The notes beneath the pieces were generated by a model. The model did not search any database. It worked only from the letters and a program-made list of their open reading frames with translations, and was not told the origin of the DNA. A program made the position numbers and the translations under genes. Of a stretch of 42,261 nucleotides of DNA, positions 7,977 to 16,384 are shown in pieces. Origin of the DNA: Candidatus Firestoneibacteriota bacterium (GTDB taxonomy: Bacteria; Oederibacteriota; D2-FULL-39-29); assembly GCA_903928075.1 (NCBI GenBank), contig CAIYPD010000091.1:1-42261 (forward strand), in the 5' to 3' direction. Positions within the stretch are counted from its first letter, which is position 1, and every line of letters starts with the position of its first letter.

Positions 7977-8200
7977 GGGTACATAAAGGTCTGTAAGGTT
8001 TGTAAAGTTTATAAGGTCCGTAAGGTCTAAAATCTTTGAGGGATATTTGTTTTTGTCTGTTATCCATGCCCGCCAGTCTTTTTGGAGGGTGTGTATCTGC
8101 CTTCAAAAATGTAAATATTTTGATATTTGAGCATCCGCCTGGGCGGAAGCTGCGCTTTTAGCAGCGTAAGGTCTAAAATCGTTGAGGGATATTGTTTTTT
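7977..8200. repeat. Nonamer word array and flanking direct repeat
   Basis: Five words of exactly 9 nt run at 7989-8033: GTCTGTAAG, GTTTGTAAA, GTTTATAAG, GTCCGTAAG, GTCTAAAAT. The block GTAAGGTCTAAAATC plus about 18 further bases (8020-8054) is repeated almost exactly at 8166-8199, enclosing about 110 nt. Between the copies lies a perfect short hairpin ATCCGCC/GGGCGGA near 8140-8154. No gene is apparent. The same nonamer appears inverted at 37356-37391 and directly at 42109-42126. Confidence 0.75.
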
Positions 8201-8212
8201 TCGGAGGGGGTA

Positions 8213-9130
8213 ATGAGAATAACTATAATAGTTATGTTGCTGGCAGGATTGTTTGCCGGATGCGGGGTTTCCTCCCGTGTGGCCAAAGAAGAGGCAATTT
8301 CAATAAAAGCTACGCAGCAGGTTACTTCAAAGTTTAAGGGGATCAAAAGAAGGGTCGCGGTAGCAGGTTTTACGAATAAGACCGCCTATGGCCAGCGGCT
8401 GGGCACTGCGGCTTCCGATATACTGATTACGGAGCTCAGTAAAACAGGCAATTATATTTTAATAGAGCGGGAGAGACTTGATAAAATAATGGAGGAACAA
8501 AAACTTTCTCTGACCGGAGTTATTGACAGCCGTACAGCTGCGAGTATAGGTAATATGCTGGGCGCCGGCGCGATTGTAACGGGAAGTATAACAGATTTTG
8601 GCGTTAAGACCGAGTCCGGAGGTATGATCCTTAGCCAGGGAAAAAAACAATCGGCCTCCTGTACGGTGGATGTGCGGGTTGTCGATGTAACTACCGGAAG
8701 GATAATATTTGCGGATTCAGGGAAGGGCCTGGCAGAAAAATCAAGCGGCACTTTTTTGGGCGTTGGTTCAAAGAGCGGTTATGATGAAACCCTTGAAGGT
8801 GAATCTCTCAGGGCCGCGATAGTTAAACTAATCGAAAATATGGTTTCACAGATAAATTCCTCCGTCTGGACCTGTAATGTGGCGGATGTAACTTCAAGCA
8901 GGATTTATATAGACGCGGGACGGTTTTCCGGACTTGAAAAAGGGATGAACCTTGATGTTTTCAGACAGGGGAAAGAGATTGTAAGCCCTTCAACCGGTAT
9001 TGTTCTGGGCCGGGAAGAGAAGAAGTCGGGGAGCGTTCAGATAATAGAAATGTTCGGCGAAGATGCAGCAATTGTCAGTGTTACCGAAGGTAATGTCGAA
9101 AAAGGAGATCTTTGTAAAATACATGAATAA
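8213..9130 (+). CDS. CsgG-family lipoprotein
   Basis: A 305-residue lipoprotein: signal MRITIIVMLLAGLFAGC with Cys17 as the lipidated residue. The body matches the CsgG/HfaB family, with RRVAVAGFTNKTAYG, a LIERERLDKIMEEQKLS helix and GAGAIVTGSITDFG. E. coli CsgG forms the outer-membrane curli export pore; many relatives have unknown jobs. The C-terminal 80 residues (VWTCNVADVTSSRIYIDAG onward) look like the beta domain found at the end of FlgT-type proteins. I chose ATG 8213 because GGAGGGGG stands directly upstream; an in-frame TTG at 8192 would lie in the repeat. No curlin genes are nearby. It overlaps ftsK by 8 nt. Confidence 0.85.
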   Translation: MRITIIVMLLAGLFAGCGVSSRVAKEEAISIKATQQVTSKFKGIKRRVAVAGFTNKTAYGQRLGTAASDILITELSKTGNYILIERERLDKIMEEQKLSLTGVIDSRTAASIGNMLGAGAIVTGSITDFGVKTESGGMILSQGKKQSASCTVDVRVVDVTTGRIIFADSGKGLAEKSSGTFLGVGSKSGYDETLEGESLRAAIVKLIENMVSQINSSVWTCNVADVTSSRIYIDAGRFSGLEKGMNLDVFRQGKEIVSPSTGIVLGREEKKSGSVQIIEMFGEDAAIVSVTEGNVEKGDLCKIHE

Positions 9131-11264
9131 AAAAAATGAGTTGGTCGGAATAGTCTGGTTTGCCTCGGGGGTGATTTTATTTGCGGCATTGCTCATCGGT
9201 ATTTTTGCCGGGTCGGGTATGGGGTTACTCGGCCGGTACATCAAAACGGCTTTTTTCTATATCTTCGGTTACGCGTCTTTCTTGATTCCCGTTATCTTCG
9301 GTTTTATCGGCTATTACAATTTTAAGAATAATGAACCCGGGAAGCCTGTTTATAAAATTGCAGGAGCCGTACTGTTTTTAGTCGGCAGCTGTTTGTTTCT
9401 TTTCCTGATAAACGCCGGATATTACGATGAAAATATGCTCGGTGAAAAATTTGGAGGCCTGCTGGTTACCCTGCTAGGGAAGATAGGGGCCTGGTTTGTC
9501 TGCGCGCTTTTTTATATTTTTGCCCTCTATTTTATGGAACTGGAGTATTTGCCGAAAAATGTATTTCAGCTTGTATTGGAGAAATTCAAAAAATGGAAAG
9601 CGGACCGGCCGGGAAGAATTGAACGGAAACTTGCCCGGCAAGCGGAGCAGATCAGAAATAAAGAAACCAAGAAAGAAAAAAAAGCCGGAGCTCTGTTTCA
9701 AAAGGAAAAAGAAAAGCCCAAACCGGAACCTGTTAGGATAGACGCGACAAGGCCGGCATCGAAACAGGAAGTTAGGACCGGAGGCAGTGAAAAGAAAGCA
9801 GAAAAATCCGGCAGGCCGGTTAAACCGGGAGAACCGGCGGGCCTATCCGGGGAAAAATCGTATGCTCTTCCCTCTTTTGATCTGCTTGATGACTCTGAAT
9901 CTGCCGTTAAAATGAGTGAAAGCGATTTTAAAGAAAAAGAAAATATTATTAAAAGCACTCTGGCTAATTTTGGTATAGATGTTACCCCTACCCGGGCTGT
10001 TATGGGACCGGTAATTACCCGCTATGAAGTGACGGTGGCCGCCGGCCAGAAAATCAGTAGAATAGTCTCTCTTTCCAATGATTTAGCGATGGGCCTCCGG
10101 GCTACGCACATAAGAATAATCGCGCCGATACCCGGAACCAATACCGTCGGCATTGAAATCCCAAATAAAAAAGCGAGCAAGGTAAGTTTAAAAAGTATAA
10201 TTGATTCACCGGAATTTAAAAATCCTGCTTTCAGACTGCCTATCTCCATCGGTAAAACGGTGGACGGCGGAAATACGGTGGCGGATCTTGCGGATATGCC
10301 GCATTTACTGGTGGCGGGGGCGACCGGCGCAGGAAAAAGCGTCTGCCTTAACTCGATAATTATATCGCTTCTTTACAAGTTTAATCCGGATGAACTTAAA
10401 CTACTTCTGATAGACCCGAAGAGAGTGGAATTCGCGCTTTATAATGAAATGCCGCATCTTTATACCCCGGTTATCACCGATGTTAAAAGAGCCTCCCAGG
10501 CGCTCAGGCATCTTGTTAAGGATATGACCGATAGGTATGATAAACTTGCGAAAGCGCATGCCCGGGATATTATCTCTTATAATAAAAAAGCCGAAGTAAA
10601 ACTTCCGTATGTGGTGGTTATTATAGACGAACTTGCGGATATGATGCTCCTGGCTGCAAGAGAGATTGAGGATGTTATTACCCGCCTGGCCCAGCTGGCA
10701 CGGGGTGTGGGTATTCACCTCATTTTTGCAACCCAGCGGCCTTCTGTGGATGTAATAACCGGCGTTATAAAAGCTAACTTTCCGTCGCGCATTGCGCTGC
10801 AGGTATTTTCCAAAGTGGATTCCCGGGTAATACTTGATATGGGTGGAGCCGAGGATCTTCTTGGAAAAGGTGATATGCTCTTCTCCCTGGCGAGTTTTCC
10901 CCAGCCGCTGCGCTGCCAGTGTTCCTTCATTTCGACAACAGAGATCAAAAAGATTATGGATTTTTGGACTGAACAGGGGAAACCGACCCTGGTAGAAATA
11001 GAAACTAAGAGTTCCGAAGGAATGAAAGAGGGAGACGGGGAAGATAATGAGCTTTTTATAAACGCCCTTATCTTCGTGAAAGAAAGAAAGCGCGCTTCCG
11101 TGCAACTTCTGCAGGGGGCTTTTCATATCAGCGGCGGCCGGGCTACCAATCTTATTTCTTTAATGGAATCTAAAGATTTAATAGGGCCGGGGCAGGGAAA
11201 CAAACCCCGGGATATCTACTATGACAGGATAGAAGAAATTTTAAAAAAGCACAAGAAGTCCTGA
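9123..11264 (+). CDS. ftsK: DNA translocase FtsK/SpoIIIE
   Basis: A 713-residue septal DNA pump that moves chromosome ends across the division site. About four membrane helices (roughly residues 8-150) are followed by a Lys/Glu/Pro-rich linker (about 165-260), the RecA-like motor with Walker A GATGAGKS (399-406) and Walker B VVIIDELADMM, and a C-terminal winged-helix gamma domain (from about 640) that in E. coli reads KOPS sites. The linker is short, so overall size is closer to SpoIIIE than to E. coli FtsK. The start ATG 9123 has AAGGAGAT upstream at suitable distance; the frame stays open to 9063 but those residues overlap the previous gene. lolA follows after one base, an ftsK-lolA order seen in many Gram-negatives. 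Confidence 0.97.
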   Translation: MNKKNELVGIVWFASGVILFAALLIGIFAGSGMGLLGRYIKTAFFYIFGYASFLIPVIFGFIGYYNFKNNEPGKPVYKIAGAVLFLVGSCLFLFLINAGYYDENMLGEKFGGLLVTLLGKIGAWFVCALFYIFALYFMELEYLPKNVFQLVLEKFKKWKADRPGRIERKLARQAEQIRNKETKKEKKAGALFQKEKEKPKPEPVRIDATRPASKQEVRTGGSEKKAEKSGRPVKPGEPAGLSGEKSYALPSFDLLDDSESAVKMSESDFKEKENIIKSTLANFGIDVTPTRAVMGPVITRYEVTVAAGQKISRIVSLSNDLAMGLRATHIRIIAPIPGTNTVGIEIPNKKASKVSLKSIIDSPEFKNPAFRLPISIGKTVDGGNTVADLADMPHLLVAGATGAGKSVCLNSIIISLLYKFNPDELKLLLIDPKRVEFALYNEMPHLYTPVITDVKRASQALRHLVKDMTDRYDKLAKAHARDIISYNKKAEVKLPYVVVIIDELADMMLLAAREIEDVITRLAQLARGVGIHLIFATQRPSVDVITGVIKANFPSRIALQVFSKVDSRVILDMGGAEDLLGKGDMLFSLASFPQPLRCQCSFISTTEIKKIMDFWTEQGKPTLVEIETKSSEGMKEGDGEDNELFINALIFVKERKRASVQLLQGAFHISGGRATNLISLMESKDLIGPGQGNKPRDIYYDRIEEILKKHKKS

Positions 11265-11265
11265 G

Positions 11266-11925
11266 ATGCTCAAGCATGCGCTGTTTGTTATAATATTGTT
11301 AGGCCACATGTTCGCGCTTAACTACGACGAGGCTTTTGAGAAGTTAAGAGTTAGTTTTAAAAAAAACCTTGAGACCTTCAGGGCCGATATTACTCAGGAA
11401 GTTAAAATTGCTGATATATCCCAAACCCAGATACTTTCGGGTAAGATTACTGTTAAAAAACCCGACAAACTGCTTTTGGAGTATTCGGCGCCGGTAAAAC
11501 AAAGCATCATTTCCGACGGAAAGACCTTCTGGATTTACCTTCAGGAACAAAACCAGGTTATCGTGCAGGCTTCCGCCGCGGTAAAAAGCAAAAACAATAT
11601 AATATTTCAGCTTCCCAGGTATATCGAATATTTGAAGAAAAAATACATAGGCAGCCTAAAAGAAGAAGAGCCGCATGACGGAGTGGAAGCTGTACTTCTC
11701 GAGTTTGTACCCAAGGGCGGGGTCGAGGAGCAGGATTTTGCAAAGATAGTCCTTTGGGTGGACAAAGAAAAATGGCTCCCTCTCTCCAGTACCGTCTATA
11801 TTGACCGGGAAAATAGTATTACGGTCAAATTCAGCAATATAAAAACAGCGGAAAAATTGGAAGATTCTATGTTTGAGTTTAAAATTCCGGAAGGAACCGA
11901 GAAGATTACTTCGTTGCTGGAGTAA
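11266..11925 (+). CDS. lolA: Outer-membrane lipoprotein carrier protein LolA
   Basis: LolA takes lipoproteins released by LolCDE and carries them across the periplasm. The 219-residue product has a Sec signal (about 1-18) and the LolA-type half-barrel sequence: LETFRADITQEVKI, GKITVKKPDKLLLEYS and SDGKTFWIYLQEQNQVIV are the family's conserved beta strands. The C-terminal IKVKFSNIKTAE-like and FEFKIPEGTE segments complete the fold. It directly follows ftsK with almost no gap, as in proteobacterial genomes, and supports a diderm cell. No LolB is seen here. The gene ends a co-directional run; a promoter lies downstream. Confidence 0.9.
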   Translation: MLKHALFVIILLGHMFALNYDEAFEKLRVSFKKNLETFRADITQEVKIADISQTQILSGKITVKKPDKLLLEYSAPVKQSIISDGKTFWIYLQEQNQVIVQASAAVKSKNNIIFQLPRYIEYLKKKYIGSLKEEEPHDGVEAVLLEFVPKGGVEEQDFAKIVLWVDKEKWLPLSSTVYIDRENSITVKFSNIKTAEKLEDSMFEFKIPEGTEKITSLLE

Positions 11926-11979
11926 TCGTGTTTAGAGAGAATTTTGCATTCTTTTTTTGCCTGAAAAATGTCGAAGTTA

Positions 11980-12009
11980 TTGTTTTTATATCGGTTTTAG
12001 TGGTATAAT
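11980..12009 (+). promoter_or_regulatory. Strong sigma-70-type promoter before the ABC ATPase gene
   Basis: A -35 TTGTTT (11980-11985) and a perfect -10 TATAAT (12004-12009) are 18 nt apart, and TGG at 12001-12003 gives an extended -10 (TGn). It lies in the 179-nt gap after lolA and would start a transcript at about 12016, roughly 90 nt before the ATG at 12105. Confidence 0.65.
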
Positions 12010-12025
12010 AATTTTGTTATACTCA

Positions 12026-12043
12026 TCCGCCCTTTGTGGCGGA
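12026..12043 (+). other. Leader hairpin TCCGCC/GGCGGA
   Basis: A perfect 6-bp stem, TCCGCC and GGCGGA, with loop CTTTGT, is followed by AAATATTTTT. It lies about 10 nt after the predicted transcription start, so it could be a 5' stabilising hairpin or a weak terminator of readthrough from lolA. A similar CATCCGCC...GGCGGAA palindrome occurs near 8138-8155. Confidence 0.4.
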
Positions 12044-12104
12044 AATATTTTTACTAGGCAGCGGCCGGCTGTATGCGACCACGCCCGGTAAAAGGAGGCC
12101 GTAA

Positions 12105-13211
12105 ATGGCAAAGGTAATTTTAGAGAAGTTGGAGAAAAGGTTTCCTAATAATCCGAGACCTGCAGTAGCTGAAATGAACCTGGAAATAAAAGACAAAGAA
12201 TTTGTGGTGCTTGTAGGTCCGTCGGGCTGCGGAAAATCCACGACCTTAAGAATGGTTGCAGGGTTGGAAGAAATATCCGCCGGCAAGGTAATAATCGACG
12301 AAAGGGTGGTTAATGATATTCCGCCGAAAGACCGGGATGTGGCTATGGTGTTTCAGAATTACGCGCTCTATCCCCATATGACCGTCTATAATAATATGGC
12401 TTTCGGTTTAAAGATCAAAAAATATCCCAAAGAAGAGATTGAACGCAGAGTTAAGGAGGCCTCAGAGATCCTCGGTATTCAGGATCTGCTTGAAAGGCGC
12501 CCGAAACAGCTTTCCGGCGGACAGAGACAGCGCGTAGCCCTGGGCAGAGCGATTGTAAGAAAACCAAAAGTATTCCTTTTTGACGAACCCCTGTCCAACC
12601 TTGATGCCAAGCTTCGCGGCCAAATGAGAACTGAAATTATTAAACTCCACAATAGGCTTCAGGCCACCATGATTTATGTAACGCATGACCAGGTCGAAGC
12701 TATGACCATGGGCGACCGGATAGTTGTTATGAAAGACGGTTTTGTTCAGCAGGTCGGAGTGCCGGTAGATATCTATGATCATCCGGTAAATAAATTCGTG
12801 GCAGGCTTTATCGGGACGCCTCCGATGAATATGCTTAATGGCCGGGTGGAAAAGAAAGACGGCGGTCTTTTCTTCAACGAAGGCAGTTTTTCTGTAAGAA
12901 TTGAAAAAGCTATGACGGAAAAGTTAGAAGTGTATAATGGAAAAGAAGTAATTTTGGGCATACGCCCCGAGTACATAGAAGACACTAAAACAAATGCCAG
13001 CAAAGAAGACGGCTGGAAGATTTCTGCGATGGTCGATGTCATAGAATCTATCGGCTCCTCGGCGTATGTTTATCTGACGACGGGGCATTCCTCTTTTGTC
13101 GCCGCGCTGGATTCCCATAAACAGATGAAGATATCCGAGAAAGAAGAAGTGGTTTTTAATATGGAAAAAGTACACTTCTTCGACATGCAAACGGATATGA
13201 CGATAGTTTAG
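12105..13211 (+). CDS. Carbohydrate ABC transporter ATP-binding protein (UgpC/MsmX/MalK type)
   Basis: This 368-residue ATPase powers sugar import. It has Walker [10 protein letters not shown] (38-46), signature LSGGQRQR (from 136), Walker [17 protein letters not shown] and the switch His in [17 protein letters not shown]-terminal TOBE/MalK regulatory region starts near residue 235 ([13 protein letters not shown]). No sugar permease or binding protein accompanies it, so it may serve several importers encoded elsewhere, as MsmX does in Bacillus. AAAGGAGG precedes the ATG. A sugar kinase of the ROK family follows 10 nt downstream, consistent with uptake followed by phosphorylation. Confidence 0.93.
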   Translation: MAKVILEKLEKRFPNNPRPAVAEMNLEIKDKEFVVLVGPSGCGKSTTLRMVAGLEEISAGKVIIDERVVNDIPPKDRDVAMVFQNYALYPHMTVYNNMAFGLKIKKYPKEEIERRVKEASEILGIQDLLERRPKQLSGGQRQRVALGRAIVRKPKVFLFDEPLSNLDAKLRGQMRTEIIKLHNRLQATMIYVTHDQVEAMTMGDRIVVMKDGFVQQVGVPVDIYDHPVNKFVAGFIGTPPMNMLNGRVEKKDGGLFFNEGSFSVRIEKAMTEKLEVYNGKEVILGIRPEYIEDTKTNASKEDGWKISAMVDVIESIGSSAYVYLTTGHSSFVAALDSHKQMKISEKEEVVFNMEKVHFFDMQTDMTIV

Positions 13212-13221
13212 GAGCAGAAAA

Positions 13222-14196
13222 ATGGCTCGAAAAGATTATTATGCTATCGGTGTCGATCTCGGGGGGACCAATATTGCCGCGGGTATTGTAGATTCTACGG
13301 GTAAGGTTCTCTTGCGGGAAAAAATCCCGACTATGGTTGCACTGGGTGGCAATACGGTGCTCTCCCGGCTTGCTTTAGTAATTACACTGCTTTTTAAAAA
13401 AGCCTCTCCGTCTGTCAAAAACAAAATCAAAGGTATTGGTGTAGGCATTCCGGGTATGGTCGAACACGAAAAAGGTATTGTTCATGAACCTCCAAATATC
13501 CCGGCGTTAAACGGGGTTAATGTAAAAAAGTTCATCCAGCAGCGTTTCAAGAAACCCGCTTTTATTGCCAATGATGCAAATGCCCACGCCCTCGGGGAAC
13601 ATACTTTTGGCGCCGGAAAAGGTACAAGAAACATGGTCTGCATCACGCTCGGGACCGGTCTGGGCGGAGGTATTATACTTAACGGCAAACTTTTTACGGG
13701 TTCTTTTGAGACTGCCGGGGAACTCGGGCATATTGTAATACGCAAGGAAGGCATTCCCTGCAATTGCGGAAACAGGGGCTGCGTGGAGGCTTATGTGGGT
13801 GCAAATTTTATCGCAGAAAGGGCAAGAAAGGCGATAAAGGCCGGTACAAAAAGTTCCGTCACAAAACTTGTTAATGGGGATCTTTCCCTGATAACCCCTC
13901 ATTTATTGGAAAAAGCCGCAAGAAAAGGGGATAGGTATGCCTTGCAGCTCTGGACAGAAATAGGAAAAGAGATTGGAACCGCAATTGTCAGTATAGCCAA
14001 TATTTTGGGCCCGGAAAAAGTGGTCGTAGGGGGCGGGGTCTCGCGTGCGGGGAGTATCCTTTTTAAACCTATGATCAAAGAATTCAAAAAAAGGTCTTAC
14101 AGATATTTAAGAACGAGGGTGAAGATTGTCCCCGCAAAACTTCGGGATGATGCAGGAATACTGGGGTCCAGCTCACTTGTTTTTAAACAGAACTAA
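13222..14196 (+). CDS. ROK family sugar kinase (glucokinase-like)
   Basis: A 324-residue ATP-dependent hexokinase-type enzyme. The N-terminal phosphate loop DLGGTN (12-17), the second ATP site TLGTGLGGGII, and the zinc signature GHIVIRKEGIPCNCGNRGC with the following E are all intact, so this is an active-type kinase rather than a ROK repressor: no N-terminal helix-turn-helix is present. Glucose is the most likely substrate, but N-acetylmannosamine, fructose and allose kinases share these motifs. It sits directly after the sugar-ABC ATPase and before lptD. The start is ATG with GGAG upstream. Confidence 0.9.
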   Translation: MARKDYYAIGVDLGGTNIAAGIVDSTGKVLLREKIPTMVALGGNTVLSRLALVITLLFKKASPSVKNKIKGIGVGIPGMVEHEKGIVHEPPNIPALNGVNVKKFIQQRFKKPAFIANDANAHALGEHTFGAGKGTRNMVCITLGTGLGGGIILNGKLFTGSFETAGELGHIVIRKEGIPCNCGNRGCVEAYVGANFIAERARKAIKAGTKSSVTKLVNGDLSLITPHLLEKAARKGDRYALQLWTEIGKEIGTAIVSIANILGPEKVVVGGGVSRAGSILFKPMIKEFKKRSYRYLRTRVKIVPAKLRDDAGILGSSSLVFKQN

Positions 14197-14218
14197 TTTG
14201 TTAAACCGGGAAGAGAGG

Positions 14219-16381
14219 ATGAAAAAAAATACCATAACCGCCCTGATTTTCTGGGCGGTTTTCTTTTTTTTAAGTTCTTCTAATTTATTGGCTCAAGAGC
14301 CTCTCTCGTTGCAGGAAAAAATTCCATCAAAAGGACTTTTAAAAGCTGAGCAACAGGTTATCACCGGGGAGCGTCTGGCGGGTGTTAAAGAGGAAATCAC
14401 CGGGGAGGTCCGGCCCGTTGATTGTTTTGCCGACCACCTTGAATATGATGAAGTTAGCGGCGCTTTGTATGGCAAGGGCAATGTCAAAGTAATTTATAAA
14501 GGTACGGAGATAAAGGCCGATGAAGTAAGATTTAATGTGAAATCCTCTGAACTTGAAGCTAACGGTAATATAACCGTAACCGAAGGCGACACAATAATTA
14601 CGGGCGAGTCCGTTATATTCAACATGAAAGGAAAAGTGGGTCGAATTGAGAGAATGGAGCTTTCTAAAGTTCCCTGGTTTTTTAAAGGTAAGGCCATAGA
14701 AAAGCCGGACGAAAAGAACGCCTCCATAATAGAGGGTTATGCTACAACCTGTAAAGATACCGGTCACCCTCATTACCGGCTGGTTTCCCATAAGATACAT
14801 ATCGAAATTGACAATATTATAGAGAGCTGGGATGTTCTACTTTATATAGGGGATATTCCGGTTTTCTATTTCCCGTACATCTGGAGGTCACTTAAGGCTT
14901 CCGGTAAGAGCCCGCTTACCCTGCGGCCGGGGTATTCAAGCAGTGAGGGCCTTTTTCTTAAACTCGCCTATAATTACGACTTTTCCGAGTACTTTAGCGG
15001 AGCTCTCATCCTGGATCTTATGACAAAAAAAGGTTCGGGCTACGGTCTGCAGCAGAATTACAGATTTGCCGACGGTTTAAATGGCGGGTATCTTTATGCA
15101 TATTATATTCTGGAGAAAGATACTATGCTCGAAAGGTACCGGCTTGATTTTGACCACTCCAGCAGGATAAATAATGTCAGCCTGGTGGCCCGGCTAAATT
15201 ATTTAAGCGATGAAACCCTGACCCGGGATTTCTATTCCTATTATTATCCGGTAGTATCCCGTGATATACGCTCTTACCTGGCGGCAACCTATTATGATAA
15301 TATTTTTACTTTTATGCTGGCGGCTGATCGGCGAGACCACTATTTTCCTTTTGAAAAAACTTATAAACTTAATATTCAGACCCTGCCTGATATCCGTTTT
15401 AATACTACCTCGCTTAGAATCGGGGAAACCAACGCATACTGGTCTATTGCCTCAGAACTTATTAATTACTCAAGCTCTACCGGTGACTTTTACTATCTTC
15501 AGCCGGGCTTACAATCAAGTTTGAATTATTATACTAATCCGGCTCAAAACGGCTCGCTGGATAATATTATTGCATACACGCAGGCAAATTTGTATTACAC
15601 CATGAAATTAGACCAAATCAATTCTTTGAGCGCCTCGGTTTCACTGAATGCCAATGCCCAAAACAGACTGGTCCTGATGCCCGGTTTAGCCGATAGCCTC
15701 TCCAACCTGAATTATTCAGCTTCCTTGAATCTTCATACAACCTGGAATATGAATCTTGATACTGACCTTAACTATTCGTATTCTCAAAATCTCTTTCATA
15801 CGGAGTATGATTTTTATAAAGGGATCCTGTTTGAACAGGTGAACGGCCGGCTTAATATAAGGCTCGGTACCTTCCTTTCCAGCACCATGACTCTGGGTTA
15901 TGATTTGCGAAGCGTGAATCCGGATTATTTGCAGAATTTCAGTAATTTTATCAACTCTACAAATCTCTTTATCTCTCAGGAGTTTAGCTCTTCTTTCAAC
16001 TTTCAATATTCAATGGCTTCAAGTATGCTGGCTTCGTTTGATGTTTTTGCTAATTACGGTAAACCCCAGGGGACCCGGGTGACCTTCGGCGTAAATTATA
16101 TTAGAAATTACCCCGCGGATATACTGGACCTTTCCGGTTCTGTGGCTTTTAATGTTTCCGAGGATATGCGGATTGAATACGGGACGCGCTATAATACCAC
16201 GGCGAATGATTTTCGTGAGCATAGACTTGTTTTTTCTACCAACCTGACGGACTGCTGGTATGGGGACATTACCTTCGCTCAAAGCTATGGCATATTTTCT
16301 TTCGGTTTCAATTTGCAGCTCCGGGCTTTCAAGGAATCGGCTCTGGATAAGAAACTTGCGCCGGAGGTATTTAAGTATTAG
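14219..16381 (+). CDS. lptD: LPS-assembly protein LptD (OstA)
   Basis: LptD is the outer-membrane barrel that inserts LPS into the outer leaflet. The product has 720 residues with a Sec signal (MKKNTITALIFWAVFF to about residue 27), a periplasmic OstA/LptA-like beta-jellyroll (about 60-175: LEYDEVSGALYGKGNVKVIY, then DEVRFNVKSSELEANGNITV) and a long beta-barrel region rich in alternating aromatic and polar residues. The conserved ATTCKDTGHPHYRL segment joins the two. I chose ATG 14219, which has GGGAAGAGAGG upstream; the frame extends back to a TTG at 14126 inside the kinase gene. LptE and other Lpt genes are not present. It is strong evidence for an LPS-bearing outer membrane. Confidence 0.92.
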   Translation: MKKNTITALIFWAVFFFLSSSNLLAQEPLSLQEKIPSKGLLKAEQQVITGERLAGVKEEITGEVRPVDCFADHLEYDEVSGALYGKGNVKVIYKGTEIKADEVRFNVKSSELEANGNITVTEGDTIITGESVIFNMKGKVGRIERMELSKVPWFFKGKAIEKPDEKNASIIEGYATTCKDTGHPHYRLVSHKIHIEIDNIIESWDVLLYIGDIPVFYFPYIWRSLKASGKSPLTLRPGYSSSEGLFLKLAYNYDFSEYFSGALILDLMTKKGSGYGLQQNYRFADGLNGGYLYAYYILEKDTMLERYRLDFDHSSRINNVSLVARLNYLSDETLTRDFYSYYYPVVSRDIRSYLAATYYDNIFTFMLAADRRDHYFPFEKTYKLNIQTLPDIRFNTTSLRIGETNAYWSIASELINYSSSTGDFYYLQPGLQSSLNYYTNPAQNGSLDNIIAYTQANLYYTMKLDQINSLSASVSLNANAQNRLVLMPGLADSLSNLNYSASLNLHTTWNMNLDTDLNYSYSQNLFHTEYDFYKGILFEQVNGRLNIRLGTFLSSTMTLGYDLRSVNPDYLQNFSNFINSTNLFISQEFSSSFNFQYSMASSMLASFDVFANYGKPQGTRVTFGVNYIRNYPADILDLSGSVAFNVSEDMRIEYGTRYNTTANDFREHRLVFSTNLTDCWYGDITFAQSYGIFSFGFNLQLRAFKESALDKKLAPEVFKY

Positions 16382-16384
16382 TTT

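Noticed and set aside
9063-9122. Extended N-terminus of FtsK
   Set aside because: It lies inside the CsgG-like gene; ATG 9123 has GGAGAT upstream and starts just before the first membrane helix.
10401-11126. Long antisense frame (241 codons) within ftsK
   Set aside because: It shadows a conserved gene, has no recognisable domain, and its codon pattern follows the sense strand.
12026-12048. Intrinsic terminator after lolA
   Set aside because: The stem is only 6 bp, the T run is interrupted by A residues, and it lies downstream of the predicted promoter, so a leader hairpin is as likely.
14126-14218. Extended N-terminus of LptD from a TTG
   Set aside because: It overlaps the kinase gene and would place the signal peptide internally; ATG 14219 has a good ribosome site.
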